Part shown: in pieces, positions 47,101 through 59,200 of the stretch
Layout of the letters: every line of letters starts with the position of its first letter
How positions within the stretch are numbered: position 1 is the first letter of the stretch
From: Fremontodendron californicum
Taxonomy: Eukaryota > Streptophyta > Magnoliopsida > Malvales > Malvaceae
Direction of reading: 5' to 3'
Length of the DNA stretch: 64,000 bases
Assembly (NCBI GenBank): GCA_030761205.1
Contig: JAULJL010000018.1
Coordinates: 11,366,501-11,430,500, forward strand
Program-made: the position numbers and the translations under genes
The notes under the pieces: generated by a model
Databases searched by the model: none
What the model was told of the DNA's origin: nothing
The model's input: only the letters and a program-made list of their open reading frames with translations

Positions 47101-48892
47101 TTAGGCAATCCTTGTCCAAATTTTTAGAAATTTTTACTACTGTTTGTAGGACCTTAGAGGAGTCTACAATATTTTTATTCTAATTTTTGGACGTTTTTAT
47201 CACCGGTTTAAAAATATTTTTTAGTTAAACAGTTTTTCACCCAGTGTTCTGCCTTTCATGATTTTTCGGGTAGGTCATCCTTAGTCTAAAAATTAAGAAA
47301 AATTTTCCCATAGTGTTTGACATGTTCTGAGTCTTCCATAAGTTTTTTAGATTTTTTTGAAAATTTTAAAATAGTAAAAAAATCACGTTTTAAAACTGGT
47401 CAGAAAAGTCAGATTTGATTTCAAAAAGAAAATAATTTTCTGTTTTGGCTAAGGCTTTAAGAGGGGGCTGATTTAGAACTATAGCTACTGTCCTAGGTTG
47501 ATTGATTTCTAAGTCATTTTAATCCTCAAAAATGATTTTATAATGGTCGGGTCAATGGAGGTCAACCCGGGTTTTCAAAATTAGGAAATTACAGCCTTTT
47601 TAAGGGGGTTTTCGGCCATAGTGCCATTTTCATCCAAAATTTTCAAAATTGTTTTCAATTAATCACAAAGTATTTTTTATTTAGAAAAATCTGATTTGAT
47701 ATATTTTCCTAAGGTAGTCGGATATCTTTTTAGGTATACGGATGTCCTTATTTAAAGGAAAAAATACACTATCATGCATTGCATTTTCCATGTTTTTGCG
47801 TATTATAAGATATATGATTTTGCTATGAATATTCTATGGTGATATTATTGCTTTGGTTTAGATTACATGATATTATATTAATTGTTATATGGTTATGAAT
47901 ATTTTATGTTATTCTATGCTCCTTGCTTAGTCATTATTTATTTTGTCATATCATTTAGGATTTATTATGTTCATGCATTGTTTTTTTTTTTCATGCATAT
48001 TTTATTTATCATGTCATGTCATGTTATTAAATTATATTATGTCATTTAGAATATACCATGTCATTTAGATTATATCATGTCATTTAGAATATACTATGTT
48101 ACTTAGATTATATTATGTCATTTAGGTTATACTATGTCATCTAGATTTTTCTATGTCATTTTTTTACTATGTCACACATGTTCAAATTCATCTTTTTAAA
48201 AATGTTTTAAAAAAGATAATGATTTTCAATAAAAATAAAGATATTCTCTAGTTAAAATAATTCATGAGTTCTCTGCCGGGTTTGTTGGGGAGGATATCAT
48301 CAATTATCATTAATAAAGGAATATTTCTTCTTTCAAAAAATGAAAATGATTCGGAGATTTTCCAAATAAATAAAAATTTCTATATTTTACAGGGTTTGCT
48401 GGAAAATATAGAAAAATTTTGAATTAATAAATTTAGGGTCATTTTCAATTAAAAATGGAATTATTTTTCTTTAAATTGGGAATTATTTTAAAATGCCAAA
48501 TTTAAAACTAACTTTTACCGAGATTTGAGATAACACACTATTAATAAGGTACCATTTTATACGGGCGTTGTGGGGGTGCTAATCCTTCCTCGCACGTAAC
48601 CGACTCTCGAACCCGTTTCTTTGACTTCTCTAGTTTAAAATGCAGACTTTGAAATTGGTTTTAAAAAATATTTTAATTAATTTAAAAATGTTTTACAAAA
48701 TCGGTTTTAATAGGTGGACGATCACACCTAGCCAAAAAAGATTGGTGGTGACTCCATTTCTTTTTCGAGGTTGTCTTTGAACCCTCATTTTATTTCAAGA
48801 GGAATTAAGTCGTCTTTTCCTCTGTTTTTCCCAATGTCACACTTAACGAATAACGTCTCACGATGAGACTTGTTATTTTTTAGGTTGCGACA
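44121..48892 (+). repeat. Element F 5' LTR (4772 bp)
   Basis: It starts TGTAGACACT and ends GGTTGCGACA, followed by a PBS. It is the same family as C's LTR and D, in the opposite orientation, and diverged. It has the short GTCAACC-type repeats near the start (44250-44310), a tract matching C's GGACTTG/ATCCGGAC zone, and subrepeats CATGTCATTTAGATTATA at 48000-48180. The stretch with ORF 46182-46583 has no domain. A clear TATA box is not visible. Confidence 0.85.
48000..48180. repeat. ATGTCATTTAGATTATACT subrepeats in F's LTR
   Basis: About eight units of 22-24 bp. They are the reverse complement of the D subrepeat motif (25480-25790). Confidence 0.75.
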
Positions 48893-48895
48893 GCT

Positions 48896-48913
48896 TGACG
48901 ACTCCACTGGGGA
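48896..48913 (+). other. Primer binding site of element F (tRNA-Arg type)
   Basis: TGACGACTCCACTGGGGA begins four bases after the LTR end (48892), with two differences from the tRNA-Arg complement. The G-to-A at its third base would weaken priming at the primer's 3' end. Confidence 0.78.
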
Positions 48914-50731
48914 CATTTAGAGAGCCAAGCCTAGAATTAGTCGTGTGTTATCAAAGTCTCGTTTTTGTTGGTTTTTCTTTGGTATTTAATTTTAATTCCC
49001 ATATTTTTCAATAATAAGGAGAATTTTTGGAAAATAAAATGTATTTGAATATGCCCATACTCATGTGCATGCATTTTATTATTGTTCTCTAGTTATTTAA
49101 TGTTGTATATTACAATTGCTTGTTGATTAATGCGTTACACTATTCTTGAATGTTTTTTTACTAAATTGTTAAGGCATTTAGAATAAGGGGTGTAGAATAG
49201 GTGGTGAAAGGTTTGTTTTGTTCCTCCACACACTGCACTTGCATTTGCATAACATGAACACTCAACCCGGGTTCCGTCCTTTTAAGTGGAAGCAAAGTAA
49301 CTAACCCTTCGTGATTGTCCCTCCGTATGGGCTAGTGAAACACTTCTGGAGTATAAAGTACCTAAAGTCTTTGTGATTGACCCTCCGCATAGGCTTAGGA
49401 AAATATACTCTAATAAATTGAACCGCTTTTATCGGGGTGCCTTACTAGCCTTCACCGACGACAGTGAGGAACAATTTGGGGCCTTTAGAATTGATTCACC
49501 TTCATATACTGAACCTAGGTGAAGCCATGTCGGATTTTCGTTAGATGCACCGAAGCTAGGAACACTTGGAAGAATGCTTATGATCTTTTGCCATTTATTT
49601 AAGCATTCTAAATAAGCATTGTACATCGGGCAACGATGAATGTACATCGCCCATAGTAAAATTAAATTTTTGCCCCAAAGACATTGTGATGCCTAAGTGA
49701 GTTGATATTGTTAGGGCAAGTGTTTACTATTTTTTTTTTTTTTTTGAAATTGAAAATAAAAATTCTTTTTCAAACATTTTTGCATATTTCATGCATATGT
49801 GAATAAACATGTACATTTATGGTTGTATTTTTGATCTTAGTCTTTTCAATAAACGAAGGGTGGTAATAATTTCATTTGATGATTTCATAAACATTCATTG
49901 GTTGAAAAAGAATTGTAGACCGGTAGTGTTGAATGAACATTTGGACATTGTATCATAGTAAGATCCACTACCCCGAAATTCTTTTGAAAAATAATATGTT
50001 GATTTTTTGTGGAGGAAACATGTTTCAAAAAAAAATCATAGACTAAGTTTGGAGGCAAATCTTGCATAATGAGATTTTTGAATAATCAAGATTCGGTCCC
50101 ACCAATTTCGTGTAATCACTGATTAATTTCTTCGTATATACCTTTGTGTTAATTCATTTATTCTTTACATGTATCATTTTGACATCATGTTACAGTCCTA
50201 ACATGCATGGTCATTCATTGTAAAATACATTTGTGATATACATGGTCATTCTTTGTATATACCCTTATGTTAATTTATGAATTCTTTACATCTTGTTACA
50301 GTCATAGCATGCATGGTCATTCATTGTAGAATACATTTATGGCATGCATGGTCATTATCTGTATATACCCATGTATCAGTTTATTCATTCTTTACATGCA
50401 TCATGTTGGCATCAGGTCGTATTCATAACATACATAGTCAACATGGTTTCTCTGTATATTCATGCATTAATTTGTTGGAATTGTGTTGCACTTATAACAT
50501 ACATGGTCAGTATATTTTCTTTATGAATATCCATGCATTAATTTGTTTATTCTTTACATGTATCATATGGATATCATATTGCATTCATGGCATTCATGGC
50601 TCATTCATCATGAAACACATTTGGAGGGATAAAATGGAAGTTGGTTTGGCTTTAAGAGTCTTTGAAAGAATTTCCATTTCAAATCAGAGGTATAAGAAGT
50701 ACTGAGTACCTTTTTAATACAGGCTAGAGCT
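48914..50731 (+). other. Leader of element F
   Basis: No gene. The conserved leader block is at about 49195-49690, with an antisense ORF at 49429-49647 that mirrors the one in C. A T run lies at 49731-49744. Diverged repeats rich in CATGCATGGTCATT and TTCTTTACATG occupy 50120-50600. Just before gag, TTTTTAATACAG/GC (50711-50724) is acceptor-like and shared with C. F has no counterpart of C's 316-codon ORF in this interval. Confidence 0.65.
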
Positions 50732-52186
50732 ATGGAGAATGAACAAGTTATCCGAATTGAAAGAATGGAAAAGGCACAGGAAGAATTACGAGAACAGTTG
50801 GCAAAATCTCAAGCAAAATCGAGAGATCAGATGACTAAATTGATGGAGCTGATATCCGTCGTAGTCAAAGAAAAGGGATTCATTGGAAACTTGGCTGCCA
50901 GAGAAGGGTTAGAGGCATAAAATGGTCAGATTGAGGTCATGATGTTGGATGGCCAGAACACAGTTAATCCCAGCAACATCTTGAACTTAGATGATCCAGC
51001 TGAACAGGAAAAGTTGAAAATGGTTGAGTCGAATGGGGCTGAGTCGGTAGATTCCTAAAGGAAGTATCAGTTGTTAGAGGAAAGGCTCCGGACAGTAGAA
51101 AGTACATATGTATTTGGGAGTGTAGATGCAAACGAACATTGTTTGGTCCCCGATTTAATTATTCATCCTAAATTCAAGGTTCCCAACTTTATAGAAATAT
51201 GATGGGACAACCGATCCGTCAGCCCACATCACTATGTTTTGCCAAAAGATGACATGCCATACAGATAATGATAAGCTTTTGATCCACCGGTTCCATGATA
51301 GCCTTAGCGGGTCTACAGTTAGGTGGTATAATCAGTTGAGCAAGGATCGGATTCACTCTTGGATTTGGCTAATGCATTTTTGAGTCAATACAAGCATGTG
51401 ACTGATATGGTGCCTGACCGTCTCACTTTGCAAAATATGGGGAAAAAGGTTACTGGGAGCTTCAAAGAGTATGCTCAAAGGTGGAGGAACATGGCCGCCC
51501 AAGTACGACCACCCTTGACACAGAAGGAAATCACCGTCTTTTTTGTGAATACACTATGGGCCCCGTACTACGATAGACTCATCGGCAATGCCATGAAGAA
51601 TTTTGCAAATATGGTAATCTCAGGGGAGATGATTGAGAATGCTATTAAGGATAGGAAACTTGAAGGAGAAATAACATCCAATGCCGAGAGAAATGAGGTA
51701 TCTGAAAAGAAAGAAGAAGATACCCAAGTCGTGGAAGTCTTTGCCCCACCTCTCCAATTCTCCTCGTATTAGCCATTCTACCCTACCCTGAACAACGTCC
51801 CTCAAGGTTCTTATCCTTACCAACCAATGCCTACAACAGCGCCAGTATTTACATATGTCTATCAATCAAACACCCTTGGAAATAATCGAAGAGGGCATAA
51901 AAAGCGAGAAAGAAATCAGGTTGACCCGATTCCTGTGTCATATAGTGAGCTACTGCCTCAACTTGTCCAGAATCACCTTGTGACACACATGCAATTAGAG
52001 CCTCTGAAGCCCTCTTATTCGAGCTGGTATGATGCTAATGAGTGTTGCGATTATCATTCTGGCAATCCAGGCCACTCAACGGAGAACTGCCCCTCTTTGA
52101 AGTACAAGGTCAATGATCTCATCAAGGCAGGTTCAATAAGTTTTGAAGATGGGAAAGCCAAGTGTCATAAGAAATATGGTGCATAA
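50732..52186 (+). pseudogene. gag: Gag of element F, damaged
   Basis: The start MENEQVIRIERMEKAQEELR matches C's Gag. Lesions: TAA at 50918, TAA at about 51056, a frameshift in the PNF-EI segment at about 51197, another near 51355, and TAG at 51770-51772. After that stop the same frame continues to 52186. The capsid blocks YKHVTDMVPDRLTLQNM and NFANMVISGEMIENAIK are present. The Pro/Tyr linker and the CX2HX5HX4C knuckle (CDYHSGNPGHSTENC, about 52048-52092) are intact. The ending KKYGA lies in place of entry into protease-RT. Compared with C it needed few mutations to die. Confidence 0.87.
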
Positions 52187-53518
52187 TCATATTAGGATTT
52201 CTGATGCATGTAGTTCTATACACTATAATGATGAAAACATTTGTCTCATGTTGACATCTACATGAAATAAATAAATTTTGAATTTAAATGTTTTGTGTTC
52301 ATTACGTTTTAATAATAAATTGAATTTGACCGTAATAGCTAAATTATTTGATAAATGTCTCAAACGAGTTGGTGAATTTATGCAAACGATACACAAGATC
52401 ATCGGGAGATATTGGATATGCGTTTTATATTCATGCTTATAATGTGATTATGTATGCACAAGGACGATTATGGACTAGACCTTAGTATGACTAGGGAATG
52501 TATGGTTAAATTTTTCTTCTTGGTATTTTTATAAATAGGGTCTGCGTACCCTGCCTTCTCTTTTCAAATTTTTGGGTTGTAAATTCTCTTCTCACCTAAC
52601 TCCCCTCGAATGTAACTCGAGGTTTCTTACAAAGATATGTAATTGTTATATATAGGTTTTGTAGATTTAGACTTAGGTTAGATTTAAATTTATGTAATTC
52701 GAAGACTTGTAAGGAAGTCAAGGCGCCAAGAAGAAATGACCAAGGAGATCACCATCGAGGCTTGAGAAAACTATGTATGGTATCCCCTAGGAATTTGACC
52801 AACTAGTTTCCTAATGGCTCAAGGAAACTAGATTAAATTAAGTCCATAATCATCCTAGTAGAAAGCATGTGGTAGATTTATTTTTGAACTTATATATGTG
52901 ATATATAGTTGAATAAATGCTATGCATGCCAAACAACAATCAAAGCAATGAGACCTTATAATTAAAGAATTAAATCCCTAATTAAAATATTGAGTCCATG
53001 TTATGCATGATAAGATGCCTTCCACCATCTTAACAAGATAACCTGAGTTCTTCCAGTATAAGGCTTGTTGAGTCACTCAAGGTCAAACTACTGTATGAAC
53101 ATGTTTGAGTTAATGAAGGTGGGTCTTACTCAACTAAATGTTGTGTTATTCGGATGCGTCAAACTTGATCGCATGACATTTAGAGGCAATGGTTAGGCGA
53201 AATGCATATGTTGCATTTAGGCAAAGAAATATCTCTTAACTGATCTAGGAGTTGCATAGAGATGCAATTGTTAAGCTAAGTTACCTACCCAATTAGTTTC
53301 ATCGTGGTTTGTTGAGTCACTCAAGGCCAAGTTGAGATGGAAGGGGTCCTAGCTCATTAAGAAGTTTAATTGTTAAATTTCTCGAAATAGTAGTTGAGGG
53401 CTATTATTTTGACAAAATAATGAGAATAATAATTAGAGTTTTAAAACTTGACATTAATGATTACAATATTGCAAATAATTAACTATTAAAATGCATTGGT
53501 TCATATAGGATATAAAAC
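52187..53518 (+). other. F post-gag remnant, then upstream region of copia element G
   Basis: 52187-52325 matches the sequence after C's gag (TGCATGTAGTTCTATACACT, CTTGTCTCATGTT, ACATCTACATGAA). After that the similarity to C ends. The remainder lies upstream of G's gag and includes TATAAATA (52530-52537), GTTGAGTCACTCAAGG repeated at about 53069 and 53309, and TGGTATC (52778), a partial match to an initiator-Met PBS. A proper 5' LTR of G cannot be recognised. No gene is seen. Confidence 0.5.
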
Positions 53519-54369
53519 ATGGCTGGCAATCTATCACTAAGAAGCATACTTGATGCTAACAAGTTAACCGGGCCAAACTTTATAGACTGGTTCCGCGATG
53601 TCAAGATTGTCTTGACTCAGGAAAAGAAGGATTATGTTCTGGATGAGCCTATTCCAAATGAGCCTGCTGCTGATGCAACTGAGGAAGAACAGGCCGCCTC
53701 TCGAGTTCATAAAGATGATCTAGTACAAGCCACATGTGTGATGTTGGCTAGCATGGTTGATCTCCAAAAACAGCACGAGGCCATGAATGCTCAGGATATC
53801 GTCTTTAACCTTAGAGAACTGTTCGCTATGAAAACCGCACTTAGAGGTTTGACATTTTGAAAGAACTGTTCCAAATGAAAATGTCAGAAGGTAGCCCAAT
53901 GAGGCCTCATGTGCTAAAGATGATAGGGTTTATAACCCGCCTGGAGCAACTCGGATGGGTCATGGATCATGATCTGAGCATTGACCTAGTACTATCTTCA
54001 CTACTTGAGAGTTTCACGCAATTCGTGTTGAACTTCAACATGAACCATATTGAGACCACTCTTTCAGGGTTGTTAAACATGCTCTATCAGGCTGAGCAGA
54101 CCATCGTTAAGGATAGGTTATTTGTCTATTTGGTTTCCCTTATAAATGTAAGGGTACGAAGAAGAGAGACTAGATGGGATGTACCTCCTCATGCTTCAAA
54201 TGGTTTGAAGCCTAATGCTGGTGTGAAGATAGACAAAGCCGATGACAAGGGAACATGCCATCACTACGGAATACTAGGTCATTGGAGGCGCAAAAGCAAG
54301 GAGTACCTTGAATCTGTCAAGGGAAAGAAGTTGAAAGGTGTTTCACCTTTAGGTATAACTCATGATTAA
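53519..54369 (+). pseudogene. gag: Ty1/copia gag of element G, frameshifted
   Basis: The first frame (53519-53860) reads MAGNLSLRSILDANKLTGPN then FIDWFRDVKIVLTQEKKDYV, the typical start of plant copia Gag (UBN2-type). A frameshift near 53857 leads to 53857-54369, with the MKMSEGSPMRPHVLKMIGFI and LGWVMDHDLSIDLVLSSLL blocks. The zinc knuckle GTCHHYGILGHWRRKSKEY has lost two of three Cys (Tyr and Ser in place). No protease, integrase or RT follows, so this copy is gag-only. Its sense is the same as F. Confidence 0.85.
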
Positions 54370-55178
54370 TTTACTTCTCTTGGTATATGATACCTTATAT
54401 TTGGTACTAAATATGTATGACATATTGTAGGGACCAAAGAAAAGGAGTAGTGAAGATGGACCATGACGATGGCAACGTTGCTTGATACTGGATCAAAGCT
54501 TGCCTTCTATTTTATGTTTATGGAAACATTATGATTTATTTTATGAACATTTGATGTTTATTTGTTGGCATTGTGGGCCGACTTTGAGGATGTTTATTTA
54601 TGTTATTGAACATATTGTTTTGCTGGCATATGAATGCCATGCTTATTTAAATTCCTTTTTAAATAAATCATTTATAGAACCGTTCTATACATCATGGCCT
54701 TTCATTCTATTTTATACAACTTGCATAGTACTAGAATACTAATCCGCTTATTAATTTGGAATTCAAAATATTTTTGAATTGATTTCCTTTAACTTCTACA
54801 CATGTAGGATTTAGTGGGAGCTATGAATTATTCTTTAAATGTTAAAGATAATAATTAAACTTAGCAATTAAAATTGCCATTATGGAAAATGCAATTATTT
54901 GAAAATGTTCCAAACTAAAGAGGATTGCATGTTTATACCCTAAAGGTTATAAAACAAACTCTTTTGTTTAGGCTTGCAAAAGGAGTTACGTTTGGTTTGG
55001 ATCATTAGCTACAAGCTAATAATAGATTCCAATAGTTGTTAAAGTAACAACTGAGCCATATGATTGGGATCTAGGTCTCGTTGTGATCCGAATAGTTGAA
55101 TAACTTTGATAATGGGATTATCATGAATATGACCAAGCATATTCTCATGAGGCACTTAAGCAATATGATTGTCTCAAG
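54370..55178 (+). other. Interior of G between gag and PPT, without pol
   Basis: About 0.8 kb of AT-rich sequence, with no copia pol motif in any frame (no integrase HHCC or DDE, no YVDD box). It includes GGATTTAGTGGGAGCTATGA (54809-54828), which is PPT-like. The pol region has been deleted. Confidence 0.6.
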
Positions 55179-55192
55179 TGCAAGTGGTAGAT
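55179..55192 (+). other. Polypurine tract of element G
   Basis: GTGCAAGTGGTAGAT, ending directly before TGTTAGTATATGCCC. It is a slightly altered form of the AAGTGGGAGATTGTT junction common in plant copia elements. Confidence 0.75.
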
Positions 55193-55380
55193 TGTTAGTA
55201 TATGCCCTAGACCCAATCAGATTGGACAAGGGATATACAGTTAATATTGCGAACCCAGTCACTATACATTAGTGACACAACGTTTTCCTTCATGTTAGTA
55301 CGATGATAAAGAGTTATTAAGTACTAATCGGATGAAGCCCATGGAACACAACGGTCTTGCAAAGGAATTATTTATAATAG
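55193..55380 (+). repeat. Element G 3' LTR, left part
   Basis: It starts TGTTAGTATATGCCCTAGAC, typical of copia LTRs of this kind. It is interrupted by H at 55381; the last bases AATAG (55376-55380) are H's target site. It continues at 62533. Confidence 0.82.
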
Positions 55381-56956
55381 TGATGCACTCAAAAGAGTAT
55401 ATCTTATTTAATCCTTGCACTAAAAATATCAATTGTAAAGTATAGTGATTAGCAAGAGTCGAGTCCACAGGGATTGGTGTTTAGTTTAAGAATTATAGTT
55501 TAAACTTAAATTCAAAGAAAACAAAATAAAAGGGTTTTTTTTTTTAAATCAGTTTAAAATAAAGCAATCAATAAAAAGTAAGAAAGCAAATAAATAAGAA
55601 GTGATCAGATGTGAGAAATATGGCTAAAGGTTCATTCTCCACCACTAGACATCATTAAGAATCAAATTTAGATCTATCAATATCAATTATCTATCAAAGT
55701 TAACAACCGTAGATAACAACATCCTGTGTTACCGCAATCATTCCTTAGTTTGTCGTTAAGCAGGACGAACGCCACTACTTAATCTCTAACTATCAAATAA
55801 CCTAAGATAAACATCATTAGATTCAAAGTGATAGCAGCTTTATGATGAGAAAGATAGGTTGATCTAAGCAACAAACACATAAACATGGATTCATTCAACT
55901 TATGTTATGTTCCACTTCATAATTCCTGAAAACCCAACATAATCATGAATTACAAATTGTCGCTATTGAATAGAAATCAAGACAATCACACGGATCAAGA
56001 TTCCTAAACTAGCATTAGATAATTATCAAGATCTATCTAGTTTGCAACCTAAACAAATCAAGACAATATCATGAACAATTCTTGTAGAAGAACATAAACA
56101 ACTTTGATAGAAAACTTATATATGATAGAATCTAAAAATTAATTACATAACATGTTTAGGGCTTTAAAATCACCCTTAACCAAATAAAAGTTTAGCCTTG
56201 CATAGGCATAGTTAACATAAACATGAATATTCAAAAGAAACTAAGAAGAAAAATAAAATAAAACTAAGAGAAGAATAATAAGAAGAAGAAGATTGATAAA
56301 TAATCAATAGCATGTCCTAGTTGGTGGCTCAAAAGATGGTATTTATAGAGCTTTCAAGTCTTGGAAACCCTTTCTTGCTGATCAAGAAAGCTAGGAGTCA
56401 AAGGAGTGCAAACTAGGCAAGATTTTTGAGTTTTGCGGTTTTTCCCAGTTTTGAGGACAGTAGGGTCGGCCGTGGTGCCACTTTCCGGCGTCGCGGCACC
56501 GAGTACATTGAATTGCACTTTTTGCTCACTGACGTCGATTTCACGACTGCTGCACTGTCTCGTACTTCGTTGGCTGATTTGGATGACCATCCTTTGTTCG
56601 ATTTAGGCGTGTAAACTATCATTGGAAAGTTATTCAAGTCATATTCAAAATTCAAGAAGGAAGTTTCTTCAAATAATTAATTTAACATAATTGTTTTCTT
56701 GTAACAAGCTCCGGAGGTCAGATCTGCCTGATCATCTAGCACTAAGAAATTGATCTTTTTGACTCCCAAGTCTTCTTCCATCTTGTGATTATGATTTTGT
56801 AAGCTCTTTACCATCATAATTGACATGTTTTGACTTTATCTCTTCCAAAATACCTATAATTCATAAAAATATAATAATTTGTCAAGGAACTTAAGAATTA
56901 AAGCACAAAGTATAAGGAAATAATACATGAAAATGTATGCAATTACGCACTTATCA
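55381..56956 (-). repeat. Element H 3' LTR (1576 bp)
   Basis: Homologous base by base to 60961-62532. It carries a minus-strand TATAAATA at 56340-56347. GC-richer 56426-56600 gives ORFs on both strands that recur in the other LTR with indels and frame changes, so they are not supported as genes. Confidence 0.93.
56340..56347 (-). promoter_or_regulatory. TATA box in H's 3' LTR
   Basis: TATAAATA on the minus strand (GCTCTATAAATACC). In the transcription-driving 5' LTR the matching site (about 61921-61928) is altered to TATAATTA, which may weaken the promoter. Confidence 0.55.
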
Positions 56957-56970
56957 AATTCCCCCACACT
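56957..56970 (-). other. Polypurine tract of H next to the 3' LTR
   Basis: The minus strand reads AGTGTGGGGGAATT, abutting the LTR. It is typical of Athila/Tat-type elements. Confidence 0.85.
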
Positions 56971-58281
56971 TAGTCTTTTGCTAGTCCTCGTGCAAAATCA
57001 AATAAAAACAAAATAAGAAAACCTAATCTAGTCCACTTTCAATAAAAATGAGAGATAATCATTAAACAAGTCTTATAACTAATCACTAACTTAAAGAGTT
57101 TCACAAAGAATCATGCTTGATAGTAAAGGTTTTGAGTTAAGCTAACATTAACATAATATATCTCAACCAAAATAGTGCATGTTCAAACTTAGTTTCAACT
57201 TCTCACATGGGATACTCTCATGATTTTCACTCTTTAAAGTAGTGGTAAAGTGTTTACACTCAATCAATCTCATGAAAACAATTCTACCATATGCTTGCTT
57301 GTCCACCTATTCTCCACTACTTAGATCATGCGACTTCATGAATTAAGAGGTCTTTATTCAAGGTTGTAATGGGGCCAAAGGGTAATAATGTGGTTAAAGA
57401 ACAAAAGGAAAAGGATATTACAAAGGTTCCAAAGACTTCATAGAATTTAGAGACAAAATAAGATTTTTGCAAAGAAAACTTTCTCAATATTCCTTAGAAG
57501 CACATAATAACATAGGCTAAATTTTCAAGTTGAGCCTTTGCTTCATTCTAATCAACCTTGTAACATTCTTTTCTTTTCCCAAAAGTTCAAGAGATGATTC
57601 AATATTTTTTTTACATGGGAAAGTATTTTTACAATGTTCCCTGGTCTTTTTCTCTTGACTTTTGCCCTTTTTTTTTCTCCTCCAGACATATCCCTTGTTT
57701 TTTTGCAATATGTCTCAAACATTCTAGTTTATATTTAGAACAAGGGCAAAGATATAAATGTGTTTAGGCTAGGTGTAAGACGTGGTTACCAATAAAATAG
57801 CATATTCAATGTAGGCTCAAATTGGCTCACTAGGGGGATGTTCTCTTGGAACATCAATAATGGATGGCTTATTTGGCCATGGTTATAATCCTAATGCCTT
57901 AATCATATTCATGTTGTTACATGCATCAATATAGTCTCAAAAAGGTTTAAAGCAAGTTCTAGAGAATCATGTAATCATAAAAGCACTCAAGAAAGAAATT
58001 GGATTGATTGTATAATGCATCAATCATATAGGTTCAACACTCACAAGGATGATTATGCAAGTCAATATCAAGTCTAAACATGCTTATTTCTCAATCAACA
58101 TATTATATTAACAATGGCTCATGAAAAATAGTGATATCAAGCTTAATTCTCATGAAAATCTTACTACTAATGATCAATTTTAGACCTATTCAATTCATAT
58201 CTCATCATAGTAAGGAAAGTAACTAGAACACACTAAAAACAAACTAAAAACAAAACTAAACTAAAGGAAATCCTAAATTCT

Positions 58282-58293
58282 TCCCCCCACACT
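58282..58293 (-). other. Second PPT-like tract in H
   Basis: The minus strand is AGTGTGGGGGGAA, 1.3 kb upstream (in element sense) of the real PPT. Both are preceded by a GAGGAC-containing segment, so it looks like a duplicated 3'-end module. Confidence 0.6.
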
Positions 58294-58299
58294 TAATTC

Positions 58300-58319
58300 T
58301 TACATTGTCCTCAATGTAA
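58300..58319 (-). other. Perfect 8-bp inverted repeat beside the second PPT of H
   Basis: TTACATTG and CAATGTAA around TCCT. It is the counterpart of 6-25 in element B, where the second pair is G-C instead of T-A. Confidence 0.55.
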
Positions 58320-58603
58320 TTCTATTATCCCCAAATATAAGAATCATGTGTAAAAGAAAAGAATTACTAATCAAAACAAACTAAAGATAAATAATAAAAG
58401 ATAAAATGATGGAGAGTAAAGAATAGCAAATATGATTATAATATGTGCTCTCCATCCTTTTGGGTTGCCTCCCAAGAAGTGCTTGGTTTATTGTCCTCAG
58501 CCTGACTTAAACCCATGCCATCATTCTTTACCCATTCTTGGCTTTTTGGAATATTTTAGCTTACAACTCTTCTTTCTTCTCATTTGTGATGCCGCCTTGC
58601 TAG

Positions 58604-59133
58604 TTAACTCCAAGAGTTTCTGTGGTAATGAATCAAAGTGTGAATTGAAAAACATGAATAGCTATTATTTGGATACCTCACCTTTTCAAAAATGTTAAAG
58701 TGTATGATCTTATCATCAAATTCCATGGTGAGGGTGCCATCATGTACATCAATTTTGGTTTTGGCTGTCTTTAAGAATGGTCTCCCTAATAAGATAGGTG
58801 TTGGATTAGAAGACCATTCATCTTCCATATCAAGAACATAAAAATCCGTCGGGAAGACCAATTCATTCACCTGCATAAAAACATCTTCCACAACTCCTCT
58901 TGGATATGTGTTAGAACGATCAGCGAGTTGTAAAATAACATTGGTTCTTTTAATGGTCCTAGTTTCAAAGAAGCATAAATTGAATATGGCATAACATTAA
59001 TAGATGCTCTTAAGTCTAGCATGGCACACTCAAACTTGGTGTTTCTTATCTTACAAGGAATGGTAAACATACCTGGATCCTTGCATTTAGGTGGGAGTTT
59101 CTTTTGAAGAACAACTGACACATTTTCTCCCAT
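58604..59133 (-). pseudogene. Athila-type aspartic protease of H, inactive
   Basis: Reads from 59133 (MGENVSVVLQKKLPPKCKDP) through CAMLDLRASINVMPYSIY, where the D-L-G active-site motif has become D-L-R. It continues into SLKLGPLKEP, a frameshift near 58880, then MEDVFMQVNELVFPTDFYVL, NPTPILLGRPFLKTAKTKID and VHDGTLTMEFDDK. The LLGRPFL block is the conserved C-terminal retropepsin motif. The active-site Gly to Arg change and the frameshift make it non-functional. No RT follows. Confidence 0.82.
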
Positions 59134-59200
59134 ACTTACCTTTTTATTCCCCTTTCAGCTTCCGTTTGGATGTGCATAATTCTTTAAGAAACTTTGCATA

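Larger units (their letters stand above)
56971..58603 (-). other. H non-coding interior between protease and 3' LTR
   Basis: About 1.6 kb without recognisable coding sequence where RT and integrase would be. A second PPT-like module lies at 58282-58293, with the inverted repeat beside it (58300-58319). ORFs 57517-57708 and 58432-58698 have no domain. Confidence 0.7.

Noticed and set aside
56354..56655. ORFs in the GC-richer part of H's LTR, with counterparts at 61979-62248
   Set aside because: The counterparts differ by frame-changing indels and sit in LTR sequence; no conserved protein.
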